45,195 bases of DNA, from assembly GCA_017448455.1 (NCBI GenBank), contig JAFSLL010000115.1, forward strand, positions 1-45,195, in the 5' to 3' direction. Within the stretch, counting starts at the first letter, position 1. Every line of letters starts with the position of its first letter. Below the pieces are notes generated by a model. The model saw only the letters and a program-made list of their open reading frames with translations, did no database searches and was not told where the DNA came from. The DNA comes from Oscillospiraceae bacterium. GTDB lineage: Bacteria > Bacillota > Clostridia > Oscillospirales > Oscillospiraceae. This document shows positions 1 through 8,286 of this stretch, one piece after another. Made by a program: the position numbers and the translations under genes.

Positions 1-1248
1 AAGTGTCTTCTTCCGGGAATGCGTACAGGTTCTGTTCATGTTCCGTCTTCAAAATCCATTGCGCATCGCTTGCTGATCTGCGCTGCGCTTGGTAAAGATC
101 CGGTTCATATCCGCCTTTCCGGCCTCTCTGATGATATTCTGGCTACAGCAGGCTGCCTCGAGGTACTTGGGGCGGGGATTCAAATGGAAAAGGACGGAAT
201 CACCGTAACTCCGATTCGAAAGGGAACCGATGTGGAAGCAGTTCTGCCCTGCAGAGAAAGCGGATCAACGCTGCGTTTCCTGTTGCCTCTTGCGGGTGCG
301 CTCGGAATCCCGGCGCGTTTTCTGATGGAAGGCCGCCTTTCTTCCCGCCCAATGGCGGAATTTGAGGAAACCCTGCGCGCCGGCGGCATGAAACTGTCAA
401 GAGAAGGCAATGTGCTGCGCTGTGCCGGAAAACTGATGAATGGTAACTTTTCGCTGCGCGGGGATGTTTCTTCGCAGTACTTTTCAGGCTTGCTGTTCTC
501 GTTGCCACTTCTGGAGGGAGAAAGCAGGCTCTCCGTAATGGGAACGATGGAATCAGAGGGGTATGTCCGTCTGACAGAAGCCTGCCTACAGCAGGCAGGG
601 ATTTTCTACGAAAAAGGCGGAGGTTTCTGGCGGATCCCGGGAGGACAAAGACCGCGGCTTCCGGATACCGTCGTAACGGAAGGAGACTGGTCCAATGCCG
701 CGTTTTTCCTCTGCCTTGGCGCGCTCTCGGAAAACGGTATTACGCTGAGCGGTCTGAAACCTGCCTCCCTGCAGGGGGACAGCGCGGTTCTGAAGATCTT
801 ACAGGCGTTCGGCGCGGAAATCAGGATGGATTCTGATTGGATCAGCATTCGAAAAGGAAGCTGCAGAGCGATGACGATTGATGCTTCTCCCATTCCGGAT
901 CTGGTTCCGGTGCTGTCAGTCCTGGCCTGTGCTGCGAAAGGAGAAACCCGGATCGTCAAAGCTGCCAGACTCCGATTCAAGGAATCAGACAGGCTTCGTT
1001 CCACAGCTGCGCTGATCTGCAGTCTGGGAGGGAATGCGGAAGAACTCCCGGACGGATTGCTGATCCACGGCACAGGCATGCTCAATGGCGGAACGGCAGA
1101 CAGCTTTCGGGATCATCGTATTGCGATGAGCGCCGCTGTTGCTTCCGCAATCTGTAAACATGAAGTTATTGTTCTCAATGAAGAATGCGTTAAGAAATCC
1201 TATCCGGCATTTTGGAAGGATTTTAACGGAATGGAGAGAGAAGCATGA
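1..1248 (+). CDS. aroA: 3-phosphoshikimate 1-carboxyvinyltransferase (EPSP synthase), 5' end cut by window
   Basis: This enzyme joins shikimate 3-phosphate and phosphoenolpyruvate to give EPSP, the sixth step of the cytosolic shikimate pathway. The family marks are visible: VPSSKSIAHR near the N-terminus (substrate-binding Lys and Arg), SGSTLRFL, a RPM site, the segment LRFKESDRL, and DHRIAMS near the C-terminus. The frame is open from base 1, with residues KCLLPG before the first ATG at 19. The family normally has about 10-15 residues before the PSKS motif, so the true start is probably just outside the window and ATG 19 is too late. The stop overlaps the aroC start as ATGA, showing tight coupling within an aro operon. 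The fold and function are clear; only the exact start is unknown. Confidence 0.95.
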   Translation, partial: KCLLPGMRTGSVHVPSSKSIAHRLLICAALGKDPVHIRLSGLSDDILATAGCLEVLGAGIQMEKDGITVTPIRKGTDVEAVLPCRESGSTLRFLLPLAGALGIPARFLMEGRLSSRPMAEFEETLRAGGMKLSREGNVLRCAGKLMNGNFSLRGDVSSQYFSGLLFSLPLLEGESRLSVMGTMESEGYVRLTEACLQQAGIFYEKGGGFWRIPGGQRPRLPDTVVTEGDWSNAAFFLCLGALSENGITLSGLKPASLQGDSAVLKILQAFGAEIRMDSDWISIRKGSCRAMTIDASPIPDLVPVLSVLACAAKGETRIVKAARLRFKESDRLRSTAALICSLGGNAEELPDGLLIHGTGMLNGGTADSFRDHRIAMSAAVASAICKHEVIVLNEECVKKSYPAFWKDFNGMEREA

Positions 1249-2309
1249 GCAGTATTTATGGCCGGAATATACGACTCAGCCTGTTTGGACAGAGCCATTC
1301 CGAAGCGATCGGAATGACACTGGATGGGATTCCTTCCGGAATCCGGGTCGACCGTGAAAGACTTCAGCATTTCCTGAACCGCCGCGCTCCGGGAAGAAAC
1401 GCGTGGTCAACATCCAGAAGGGAAGAGGATATACCGGAGTTTCTTTGTGGACTGAAAGGGGATATTACCTGCGGCGCTCCGCTCACGGCTGTCATACGAA
1501 ACCGGAACGCCCGTTCCGCCGACTACTCGGAATTCATTGTGAAGCCAAGACCGGGACATGCGGATTATACGGCAGAGCTGCGATATCACGGTTATCAGGA
1601 TCCCGCCGGAGGGGGACATTTTTCCGGGAGGCTCACAGCGCCGATCTGCGTTGCGGGGGGAATCCTCCTACAGGAACTGGAACGAAATGGGATTCGCGTA
1701 TATGCCCGCATTCTCCGCATCGGAGACATCTCCGATGACAGTCCCTTTCTGAACCCGGTACCTGATCAGGCGTTTCCTGTCGTGGATGAAACGGCGGCGA
1801 TGGAAATGCAGAAGTGCGTTCAGGCAGCCAAAGACCGGGGGGACTCTGTCGGTGGCGTAGTGGAGTGCGTTCTTGAAGGCATGCCTGGCGGTTTGGGTGA
1901 TCCGATTTTTGACGGGGTGGAGAGCCGCTTTGCCCAGATCCTTTTTGCCATTCCCGCTGTCAAAGGGCTCGAGTTCGGAAGCGGTTTTTCTGCTGCCCAA
2001 ATGTTTGGCTCTGCTCACAACGATCCATTCTGCATCCGTGACGACGGACGGATCGGCACCGTGACGAATCATGCTGGGGGAATCCTCGGCGGCATTACAA
2101 ACGGAATGCCAATCATATTTCGTCTTGCGTTCAAACCGACTCCATCCATTTCCGTTCCACAGCAGACAGTGAATCTTCAGACCATGACGGAAGAGACGCT
2201 TTGTGTTCAGGGGAGGCATGACCCCTGTATCGTTCCACGCGCCGTTCCCGTAGTGGAGGCTGCGGCCGCGCTGGCGGCCTATGACCTTTTATTGGAGGTG
2301 CAGAGGTAA
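1245..2309 (+). CDS. aroC: chorismate synthase
   Basis: Chorismate synthase removes phosphate from EPSP to make chorismate, using reduced FMN as cofactor. The 354-residue protein has the family N-terminus with GQSHSEAIG (the catalytic His region), the RPGHADY segment, a GGHFSGR stretch, an internal GGITNG motif and the C-terminal HDPCIVPRAVPVVEA signature. Its length is normal for the short bacterial form. The ATG at 1245 overlaps the aroA stop by four bases (ATGA) and the stop overlaps the next start as TAATG, so aroA, aroC and the downstream gene are almost certainly co-transcribed and translationally coupled. Confidence 0.97.
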   Translation: MSSIYGRNIRLSLFGQSHSEAIGMTLDGIPSGIRVDRERLQHFLNRRAPGRNAWSTSRREEDIPEFLCGLKGDITCGAPLTAVIRNRNARSADYSEFIVKPRPGHADYTAELRYHGYQDPAGGGHFSGRLTAPICVAGGILLQELERNGIRVYARILRIGDISDDSPFLNPVPDQAFPVVDETAAMEMQKCVQAAKDRGDSVGGVVECVLEGMPGGLGDPIFDGVESRFAQILFAIPAVKGLEFGSGFSAAQMFGSAHNDPFCIRDDGRIGTVTNHAGGILGGITNGMPIIFRLAFKPTPSISVPQQTVNLQTMTEETLCVQGRHDPCIVPRAVPVVEAAAALAAYDLLLEVQR

Positions 2310-3451
2310 TGGATTTAAAGGATTACCGCGAACAGCTGGATAAAATCGACGATCAGATTCTTCGTCTTTTCCTCGACAGAATGGAGATCTCAGCTGAGAT
2401 CGGACGCTGGAAACAGAAACAGCAGCTGCCTGTTTTGGATGTGCGGAGAGAGAAAGAGAAGCTGCGCTGCCTGGAAGAGAAGAGCCCGGAGGAGATGGGC
2501 GAATACACGGTAGCCCTGTTTTCTCTGATCATGGAGCTCTCACGCTGCAGTCAGAACAGAATTCTGAATAGCAGCAGCGCGGAAATGCGGGCGATTGAAG
2601 AAGCCCTTAGGAATACGCCGCCGCTCTTTCCGGAAAAAGCGACAGTAGCCTGTCAGGGGGTTGAAGGCGCCTACTCGGAGATCGCCTGCGGGAAGCTGTT
2701 TCAACGGCCGAATGTTTTCTTTTTCCGGAGCTTTGAAGCCGTTTTCAGCGCGATTGAAAAAGGACTGTGCGAATATGGCGTCATCCCGGTTGAAAACAGT
2801 ACTGCCGGCTCCGTTAACGCCGTATACGATCTCATGCGGCAGCATGATTTCCGAATTGTCCGCTCCGCCAGGGTGAAGGTTGATCACAACCTGCTGGTTC
2901 GTCCCGGTGCAAAAATGGAAGAGATTCGGGAAATCTACTCGCATGCGCAGGCAATTTCTCAGTGTTCTTCTTTCCTGCAGACACTCCCGAATGTCAGGGT
3001 GATCCCCTGCGAAAATACTGCAGTCGCTGCCAGGTTTGTCGCGGACTCCGACAGTCCCGGTGTTGCCGCGCTTTCATCCAGAGCCTGCAGCAAGCTCTAC
3101 GGGCTTGAAATCCTGAAAGAAGATGTGCAGAATTCCGGGAATAATTACACGCGGTTTATCTGTATCTCCAAAAAACTGGAAATCTATCCCGGCGCCAACA
3201 GGACCAGCCTGATGATGGTTCTTCCCCATGAGCCAGGCTCTCTGTATAAGGTGTTGTCCCGCTTTTACGCGCTTGGAATCAACATGAATAAATTGGAAAG
3301 CCGCCCTATGCCGGAGCGGAGCTTTGAATTCATGTTTTATTTTGATCTGGATACATCTGTCTATTCTCCCAGATTCATCCAGCTGATGGGGGAATTGAGC
3401 GATTTATCCGAGGAGTTTGAGTATCTTGGCAGCTACAGCGAGGTGATTTGA
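2309..3451 (+). CDS. pheA: bifunctional chorismate mutase / prephenate dehydratase (P-protein)
   Basis: The protein converts chorismate to prephenate and then to phenylpyruvate, the route to phenylalanine. Three parts are seen in 380 residues. An AroQ-type helical chorismate mutase occupies about residues 1-90 (LDKIDDQILRL, a basic GRWKQ stretch). A prephenate dehydratase domain occupies about 107-285 (GVEGAYSE, PVENSTAGSV, and the catalytic TRF in NYTRFICIS). A C-terminal ACT domain occupies about 298-375, with an EPGSL loop and the ESRP motif (KLESRPMPE) that bind phenylalanine in family members. Feedback inhibition by phenylalanine is therefore expected. The gene overlaps aroC upstream and the shikimate dehydrogenase-kinase gene downstream. 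Confidence 0.95.
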   Translation: MDLKDYREQLDKIDDQILRLFLDRMEISAEIGRWKQKQQLPVLDVRREKEKLRCLEEKSPEEMGEYTVALFSLIMELSRCSQNRILNSSSAEMRAIEEALRNTPPLFPEKATVACQGVEGAYSEIACGKLFQRPNVFFFRSFEAVFSAIEKGLCEYGVIPVENSTAGSVNAVYDLMRQHDFRIVRSARVKVDHNLLVRPGAKMEEIREIYSHAQAISQCSSFLQTLPNVRVIPCENTAVAARFVADSDSPGVAALSSRACSKLYGLEILKEDVQNSGNNYTRFICISKKLEIYPGANRTSLMMVLPHEPGSLYKVLSRFYALGINMNKLESRPMPERSFEFMFYFDLDTSVYSPRFIQLMGELSDLSEEFEYLGSYSEVI

Positions 3452-4689
3452 TGAAGTGCGGTCTTCTTGGTGAGAAACTCGGTCACAGCTACTCCCCCCA
3501 GATACACGCGGAGCTCGCTGATTATGACTATCGGCTGTATGAGCGTCGTCCGGAAGAAGTGGAACAATTCGTCCGCTACGGAGACTGGCGGGGAATGAAT
3601 GTCACCATTCCGTATAAAAAAACGGTCATGCAGTACTGTTCCGAGCTTTCCGATACAGCCCGGAAAATAGGAGCGGTCAACACCCTCCTGAAACGGGATG
3701 ACGGAACAATATACGGGGATAATACAGATGCCTTCGGATTTGAAATTCTTCTGCGAAGTCTACGGTTCGATCCAGCCGGACAGAAAGCGCTGATCCTTGG
3801 CAGCGGGGGAGCGTCCGCAATGGCGCAGGCTGTCCTGGGCGGTTTGGGCGCTAAGGTATTCGTCATTTCCCGTGGCGGAGAAAATAATTATGAAAACATA
3901 AAAGAAAAGCATGCAGACGCGGCGTTGATTGTCAATACGACGCCGGTTGGCATGTATCCGAAGAACGGAATCTCTCCGGTCGATGTGCGAATGTTTTCCA
4001 GCCTGAAAGCTGTAGTAGATGTCGTCTACAATCCGGCGAGAACCGCCCTCATGCTGCAGGCAGAGGAGATGAGCATCCCCTTCGCCGGTGGGCTGATCAT
4101 GCTGGTTGCCCAGGCGAAGAGGAGTGCGGAAATTTTTCTCGGAAAAGAGATTCCAGACAGCGAGCTGGACAGAATACATCGTCAGCTTTCGTTTCAGATG
4201 CAGAATCTGATCCTGATTGGAATGCCCGGATCCGGTAAATCGACCATCGCGAAAATGCTGGCGGAAAGACTGTCTCGGCCCTGTTTTGAAGCGGATCAGG
4301 AGATTGTCAGGGCAGCCGGTATGAGCATACCGGACATCTTCAAAGCGGAAGGGGAGAACGGTTTTCGGATGCGCGAAACAGAAGTCCTGCGGGAACTGGG
4401 GAAACGGTCCGGCGCTGTGATCTCAACCGGCGGCGGCTGTATAACAAGACGGGAGAATTACCCGCTGCTTCATCAGAACGGAATTGTGATTCGGCTTCGG
4501 CGAGACATTGATAAACTGCCGAAGGAAGGCAGACCGCTTTCCCTGAAAACGGATCTGAATAAGATGGCGGAAATTCGAAATCCGCTTTATGAGGCCTTTG
4601 CGGATTATACTGTAGATAACAACGGCAGCAGAGAACAGACGGTGGATTGTATCCTGCAGCACCTGAAAATGTCAGAAAAGCATGAATGA
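3451..4689 (+). CDS. fused shikimate dehydrogenase - shikimate kinase
   Basis: One 412-residue chain carries two consecutive shikimate pathway enzymes. Residues 1 to about 245 are AroE-like: the shikimate-binding SYSP motif, catalytic Lys56 in NVTIPYKK, Asp93 in NTDAFGF and a GSGGASAMA nucleotide loop. From about residue 249 the protein is AroK-like: a P-loop GMPGSGKST at 257-265, FRMRETE for shikimate contact, GGG at 327-329 and a GRPL lid segment. I prefer ATG 3451, which overlaps the pheA stop as TGATG and follows a GAGGTGA ribosome site, over TTG 3448. Both domains keep their key residues, so both are probably active. The aroE-aroK order puts the steps in pathway sequence (dehydroshikimate to shikimate to shikimate 3-phosphate). 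It is the last gene of the aro operon before a hairpin. Confidence 0.93.
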   Translation: MKCGLLGEKLGHSYSPQIHAELADYDYRLYERRPEEVEQFVRYGDWRGMNVTIPYKKTVMQYCSELSDTARKIGAVNTLLKRDDGTIYGDNTDAFGFEILLRSLRFDPAGQKALILGSGGASAMAQAVLGGLGAKVFVISRGGENNYENIKEKHADAALIVNTTPVGMYPKNGISPVDVRMFSSLKAVVDVVYNPARTALMLQAEEMSIPFAGGLIMLVAQAKRSAEIFLGKEIPDSELDRIHRQLSFQMQNLILIGMPGSGKSTIAKMLAERLSRPCFEADQEIVRAAGMSIPDIFKAEGENGFRMRETEVLRELGKRSGAVISTGGGCITRRENYPLLHQNGIVIRLRRDIDKLPKEGRPLSLKTDLNKMAEIRNPLYEAFADYTVDNNGSREQTVDCILQHLKMSEKHE

Positions 4690-4725
4690 AAGAAGAGGGG
4701 CGTTTATGCCCCCCTTCTTTCATTC
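4684..4725. terminator. bidirectional terminator hairpin shared by the aro operon and aroQ
   Basis: Two 18-base arms (4684-4701 and 4708-4725) pair with a single A-C mismatch around a six-base loop. The GC-rich core is followed by a CTTCTTT tract on the plus strand, and the mirror-image arm provides a T-rich tract on the minus strand. The stop codons of both converging genes lie inside it (TGA 4687-4689 plus, TAA 4706-4704 minus), so it probably ends both transcripts. Confidence 0.85.
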
Positions 4726-5153
4726 TCCAGATATGTTTTCAAGTATAGAATAGCCTGCCGGTAACCCTCAAAGCCAAGTCCGACAAAACTGCGAAGACAG
4801 GCCATCCCGGGATAGGAGATTCGGCGAAATCTTTCTCGGGCGGAGATATCAGACAGATGAACTTCCACTGCGGGAATCTGTACCGCCTTGAGCGCGTCAA
4901 GGATCGCGACACTGGTATGCGTATAAGCCGCAGGATTGATTACAATCCCGTCTGCTTCCCCATAGGCGTCCTGAATTCGGTCGACAATGGAGCCTTCGTG
5001 ATTGGACTGAAAGAGCAGAGGCTTTATGCCTTCCGAAACACAGCAGTCGTAAATAAAACGCTGAAGGCTGTTATAATCTTCTCTGCCGTAAATGTCCGGC
5101 TCGCGCAGGCCTAACAGATTCAGATTCGGCCCGTTGATAATCAGAAATGTCAT
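4704..5153 (-). CDS. aroQ: type II 3-dehydroquinate dehydratase
   Basis: The enzyme dehydrates 3-dehydroquinate to 3-dehydroshikimate, the step that feeds the shikimate dehydrogenase encoded on the opposite strand. The 149-residue protein has the type II signatures: NGPNLNLLGLREP at the N-terminus, the catalytic Tyr in DIYG, NHEGSIVDRIQ, INPAAYTHTSVAI and EVHLSDISARE with the catalytic His. The start is placed at ATG 5153, which overlaps the upstream deacylase stop as ATGA; a longer reading would add five residues. It is the last gene of a minus-strand operon led by xpaC and telA, not part of the aro operon, although the two operons end against each other at a shared hairpin. Confidence 0.95.
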   Translation of the reverse strand: MTFLIINGPNLNLLGLREPDIYGREDYNSLQRFIYDCCVSEGIKPLLFQSNHEGSIVDRIQDAYGEADGIVINPAAYTHTSVAILDALKAVQIPAVEVHLSDISARERFRRISYPGMACLRSFVGLGFEGYRQAILYLKTYLENERRGA

Positions 5154-5620
5154 TCCGGAAGTATGCATACATCAATCCACTCGAGCGCGTTGGAATACTG
5201 GAACAGTTCGTCCAGATTTAATTCAATGGCACTGCTTCCGCTGCCAACCGCCGGAAATACCGTAGTAAAACGCTGCATGCTGATATCAAGATAAACGGGG
5301 ATTCCGGGCTTGATTCCGAAGGGACAGACACCTCCGACCGGATGGCCGACCAGTTCCAGAACTTCATCGGCGGAAAGCATTTTGGCTTTCATGTGAAACT
5401 TCTCTTTAAACTTGTGATTGTCGATGCGGGCGTCGCCGGCAGCCAGAATCAACATACAGCCTTCGGCTGTCTTAAAGGAAAGGGTTTTGGCGATTCTTGC
5501 GCCTTCCACGCCCAGCGCGGCAGCGGCGAGTTCAACCGTTGCCGAGGAAACCGTGAATTCCTGAACGCGGTCTTCCAGTCCCAACTCACGAAAATATGCT
5601 CTTCCTTCTGCGATTGACAT
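5150..5620 (-). CDS. YbaK/ProX-type aminoacyl-tRNA deacylase
   Basis: The 156-residue protein belongs to the YbaK/aminoacyl-tRNA editing family, single-domain enzymes that hydrolyse mischarged tRNAs (for example Cys-tRNA(Pro) or Ala-tRNA(Pro)). Visible family marks are RIAKTLSFK, which carries the conserved catalytic Lys, the segment MLILAAGDARIDNHK, and GHPVGGVCPFG followed by PVYLDISM. I cannot tell which mischarged tRNA is the substrate. The ribosome site (AGGAG) lies about 11 bases before the ATG, slightly far. It sits 30 bases after the LemA-like gene and overlaps aroQ by four bases, so it is the fourth gene of the xpaC-telA operon. Confidence 0.85.
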   Translation of the reverse strand: MSIAEGRAYFRELGLEDRVQEFTVSSATVELAAAALGVEGARIAKTLSFKTAEGCMLILAAGDARIDNHKFKEKFHMKAKMLSADEVLELVGHPVGGVCPFGIKPGIPVYLDISMQRFTTVFPAVGSGSSAIELNLDELFQYSNALEWIDVCILPE

Positions 5621-5650
5621 CTGATAACAGACTCCTGTGTTGAATAAGAT

Positions 5651-6202
5651 TTAAGTGAATAATACCGGGTAGCTGACTCCCGCAAGACCGGCAAGAAGAT
5701 TGGTGGGGAAGCGGTCATAACGTTTTGTAAACGTCCGTACACGCTCGTTATAGGATGAGGCGTCGATGGCAGCTTTCGCCTCTGCAGCGTCATGCATAGC
5801 CTCTGACAGCATTTCCTCCTGGCTTTCATTGAGGTCCGTCTGAACAAGAACACTCTCCAAAGTGAAACAGTTGGACAGCAGCGAAGAATAATAGTAAGAA
5901 AGCGTTGCGGGAGAAGCACTTTCATATCGAAGAAGTGTGCGAAGCATCTCTACGTTTTCCTTCGTTTCTTCGGCTTCTGAAGGTCTATATTCTTCCCCTA
6001 AAGTTGCCAGCCTCTCGGCCGCGCCTGCCAGAGTCCGAAGACCTTCCGCAATGGGCGTCTCGGAATTGCTAGCGTAAAAGGAATCCGACACGCTGTCACT
6101 GATTCTTCCCAGACGAATATGGGTGTTCAAGAGCGTGGAAAAGATAACAAGCACAATCGTCAGGATCAGTGCGAATCTGGAATTCTGAAACAGTTTTTTC
6201 AT
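5651..6202 (-). CDS. divergent LemA-like membrane protein
   Basis: A 183-residue protein with one N-terminal membrane segment (about residues 9-28) and a mostly helical remainder. Its C-terminus (YNERVRTFTKRYDRFPTNLL, then a PVLF ending) matches the end of LemA-family proteins, which carry a YN..V..F....FP pattern. However, the N-terminal LKRRxDLIPNLV signature of LemA is not present, so this is a distant member or a convergent helical protein. LemA function is poorly known; members sit at the membrane in many bacteria. The gene begins one base after the telA stop, so it is very probably translated together with telA and belongs to the same envelope-associated unit. Confidence 0.6.
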   Translation of the reverse strand: MKKLFQNSRFALILTIVLVIFSTLLNTHIRLGRISDSVSDSFYASNSETPIAEGLRTLAGAAERLATLGEEYRPSEAEETKENVEMLRTLLRYESASPATLSYYYSSLLSNCFTLESVLVQTDLNESQEEMLSEAMHDAAEAKAAIDASSYNERVRTFTKRYDRFPTNLLAGLAGVSYPVLFT

Positions 6203-6203
6203 C

Positions 6204-7346
6204 TTATCCCTGCATGTCCAGGAGACGTTCTTTCAGTTCGTTCTCGATTCTTGCCAGCTCTTCCTCCGCAGCGGCGCGGCGGGCTCGTCCGTCTTCCTGA
6301 ATCTTGCGAACTTCATCAAGCGTCTTGATCAGTTCTTCGTTCGTCTTCTTCAGGGTTTCAAGGTCAACAATACCCCGTTCGGATTCCCGCGCGATATCCA
6401 CGCTTCCCTGATGGAGTGCTTTGGCGTTGGATTCCAGCAGCTGATTTGTCACGTCGGTAACCTCCCGCTGTGCTTTCATTGCCTGGTCAGAGTGATACAG
6501 GCTCAGCGCGAGCACCATCTGGTTTTTCCAGAGAGGAATGGTGTTGGCAATTGAAGAGCGAATCTTCTCTACCATCAGGCTGTCGTTGTTCTGTACCATG
6601 CGGATTTGCGGCGCCATCTGAACGGAAATGGTCCTTGTAAGCTCCAGATCATGGATCTTCTTCTCAAATCTGCCGATCATGTTGGCAAAATCATTGGCTG
6701 CCTGCGCATCCTCGGGAAGTCCGGTCTCACGCGCTTTTGCGACATATTTCGGGAGTTCTTCGTTTCGAAGCTGTTCGATCTTCAGCTTTCCGGCAAGAAT
6801 GTACATGGTCAGTTCTTTCATGTACTCTTCGTTTCTCTCATACATTTTGTCCATCAGAGAGATATCTTTCATCAGGACAACTTCATGCCCCTCAAGAGAT
6901 TCCACGATCTTGTCAACGTTGACTTCCGCTTTGTCATATTGGGCCTTCAGAGAAGCGATGCTGTTCGTAGACTTCTTGAAAAGACCGCGCAGTCCCTTTT
7001 TCTCTTCTTCGCTGAAATTCAGGCCTTTGAGCTCAACAACCAGATCACCAAGCATGCCGCCGACTTCACCGAGGTCTTTGGTGCGGACACTGTTCAGGGC
7101 AGCGTCAGAAAACTCAGAGATGTTTTTCTGCGCGTTGACACCGTAGTTCATAACCTGTTCCGTATTCAGAATATCGATCTGCTGGGAGAATTCCCTGACA
7201 GCAGCCTGTTCAGCAGGGGAGAGAGAAGAGATGTCAACTTTCTCTATTTTCTTTGCTTCTTCCTTCTCCTGCTCCTGCGGCGCTTCCTGAACGGCTGTCG
7301 CCGTCATACCGGGAGTCAATGTCAGCTTGGGGATCTTTTCATCCAT
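6204..7346 (-). CDS. telA: TelA/KlaA family toxic anion resistance protein
   Basis: The 380-residue protein matches the TelA family (named for tellurite resistance; members also affect resistance to cell-wall antibiotics and bacteriocins). It starts with a disordered, charged segment (to about residue 40), followed by a long, nearly all-helical region with the typical beginning IDILNTEQVMNYG. The helices are rich in charged heptads and end in a coiled coil (EEELARIENELKE). There is no membrane segment or enzymatic motif, so it is probably cytosolic and may associate with the partner XpaC. It overlaps xpaC by eight bases, the usual arrangement for this pair. The biochemical role of the family is unknown. 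Confidence 0.9.
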   Translation of the reverse strand: MDEKIPKLTLTPGMTATAVQEAPQEQEKEEAKKIEKVDISSLSPAEQAAVREFSQQIDILNTEQVMNYGVNAQKNISEFSDAALNSVRTKDLGEVGGMLGDLVVELKGLNFSEEEKKGLRGLFKKSTNSIASLKAQYDKAEVNVDKIVESLEGHEVVLMKDISLMDKMYERNEEYMKELTMYILAGKLKIEQLRNEELPKYVAKARETGLPEDAQAANDFANMIGRFEKKIHDLELTRTISVQMAPQIRMVQNNDSLMVEKIRSSIANTIPLWKNQMVLALSLYHSDQAMKAQREVTDVTNQLLESNAKALHQGSVDIARESERGIVDLETLKKTNEELIKTLDEVRKIQEDGRARRAAAEEELARIENELKERLLDMQG

Positions 7347-8091
7347 TTGAAGTCATTCCTTTCTGATCATTCTGTATGTTGAAATCTTTTTTATCACTGA
7401 GTCCTTCGCGATCCAGCATGGAATTCATAACAGAAATATCTGTTTCGATATCCAGAGCCTGGTTGGCGAAAAGGGAATCAAGCTGTTTTTTGTAGGCTGC
7501 GATTGCGGCATCAAGCATCTCGGTGATGCTTTTCATGCTCTTGTCGATGTTTTCTCCTTCAATTCCCTGCGCGCTCATCCGATCATAAGCATTCAGAAGC
7601 TTGATGGTTGTCGGAAGATAATAATTCATAAACTTTTTGATCTTGGGAATATCGGAAGGGTCTGCAATCGCGTCCTGAATAATCTTGTCCGTTACGCGCA
7701 TGATCTCATTGATTTTGATTCGAATTTCGGGTTCTTTGATGGACATGTAAAGTCTGCCCATCTCGCTCAGGGCTTTATTTCCTTCTTCTACAATGGGATC
7801 AACTTCCGGCCCATAACTCTTTTTTTCCGCAGGTTTCGCCTGGGGAACTTCTCCGACCTTTCGAACGCTTGTATCGACGGTTTTCTTCTCGACCGGTGTT
7901 TTGTTCTCCTGTTTATTGGAAGTGCTTCTGCCAAAGACAAGACCGACCAGGAAAGCCACCAGCAGACCGGCACCAAGAGCAAGAAGGAGACCGTAGAGCT
8001 CATACATTGGGAAAAAGGCGGAGAAGATCAGCCATGTAATAAGAAAACTGTAAATCGAACGGGAACCGGGTCTTCTGCCGCGTTGAAACAT
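7339..8091 (-). CDS. xpaC: XpaC-like 5-bromo-4-chloroindolyl phosphate hydrolysis family protein
   Basis: A 250-residue protein with two adjacent N-terminal membrane segments (about residues 13-30 and 32-52), a polar linker, and a helical C-terminal domain from about residue 95 (EVDPIVEEGNKALSEMGRL) that matches the XpaC family. The family name comes from a Bacillus phenotype, and the real activity is not established. It pairs with telA in many Firmicutes, as here, where the genes overlap by eight bases. It is the first gene after a consensus minus-strand promoter at 8154-8182, with an AGGAGGT ribosome site just before the ATG at 8091. Confidence 0.8.
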   Translation of the reverse strand: MFQRGRRPGSRSIYSFLITWLIFSAFFPMYELYGLLLALGAGLLVAFLVGLVFGRSTSNKQENKTPVEKKTVDTSVRKVGEVPQAKPAEKKSYGPEVDPIVEEGNKALSEMGRLYMSIKEPEIRIKINEIMRVTDKIIQDAIADPSDIPKIKKFMNYYLPTTIKLLNAYDRMSAQGIEGENIDKSMKSITEMLDAAIAAYKKQLDSLFANQALDIETDISVMNSMLDREGLSDKKDFNIQNDQKGMTSNG

Positions 8092-8153
8092 AATGACCTC
8101 CTGTTTTGGCTGTTGTCATTTTAGTGATGAAACAACAGCTGATTTATCATGTA

Positions 8154-8182
8154 ATTATACAATATGGTCGGTCGTTCGTCAA
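8154..8182 (-). promoter_or_regulatory. sigma-A type promoter for the xpaC-telA-aroQ operon
   Basis: On the minus strand, TTGACG (8182-8177) is followed after exactly 17 bases by TATAAT (8159-8154). Transcription should start near 8147, about 55 bases before xpaC. The promoter is divergent from the rpe promoter, with 34 bases between the two -35 boxes. Confidence 0.8.
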
Positions 8183-8216
8183 GAATTGTGAAACAAGGAG
8201 ATGTTGATTTTTCATC

Positions 8217-8245
8217 TTGCAAACTGCATACAGGAATAGTATAAT
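8217..8245 (+). promoter_or_regulatory. sigma-A type promoter for rpe-recR-rnj
   Basis: TTGCAA (8217-8222) is followed by a 17-base spacer and a perfect TATAAT (8240-8245). The expected start near 8252 gives a leader of about 35 bases. This excludes much use of the earlier in-frame ATG codons at 8263/8266 and supports the GTG start of rpe at 8287. Confidence 0.8.
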
Positions 8246-8286
8246 GTATTAGTTTAGTCATTATGATGAACAGGGAGGATCCGACC

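Noticed and set aside
2540-2944. Minus-strand open frame within pheA, and similar antisense frames across aroA, aroC, rnj and dxs
   Set aside because: They lie fully inside well-supported genes and show no protein-family features.
6606-7382. Open frames on the plus strand opposite telA
   Set aside because: They are antisense shadows of telA, with no ribosome site, promoter or family match.
8263-8286. Start of rpe at ATG 8263
   Set aside because: The ribosome site GGGAGG lies after this ATG and correctly spaced before GTG 8287, where the conserved sequence begins.
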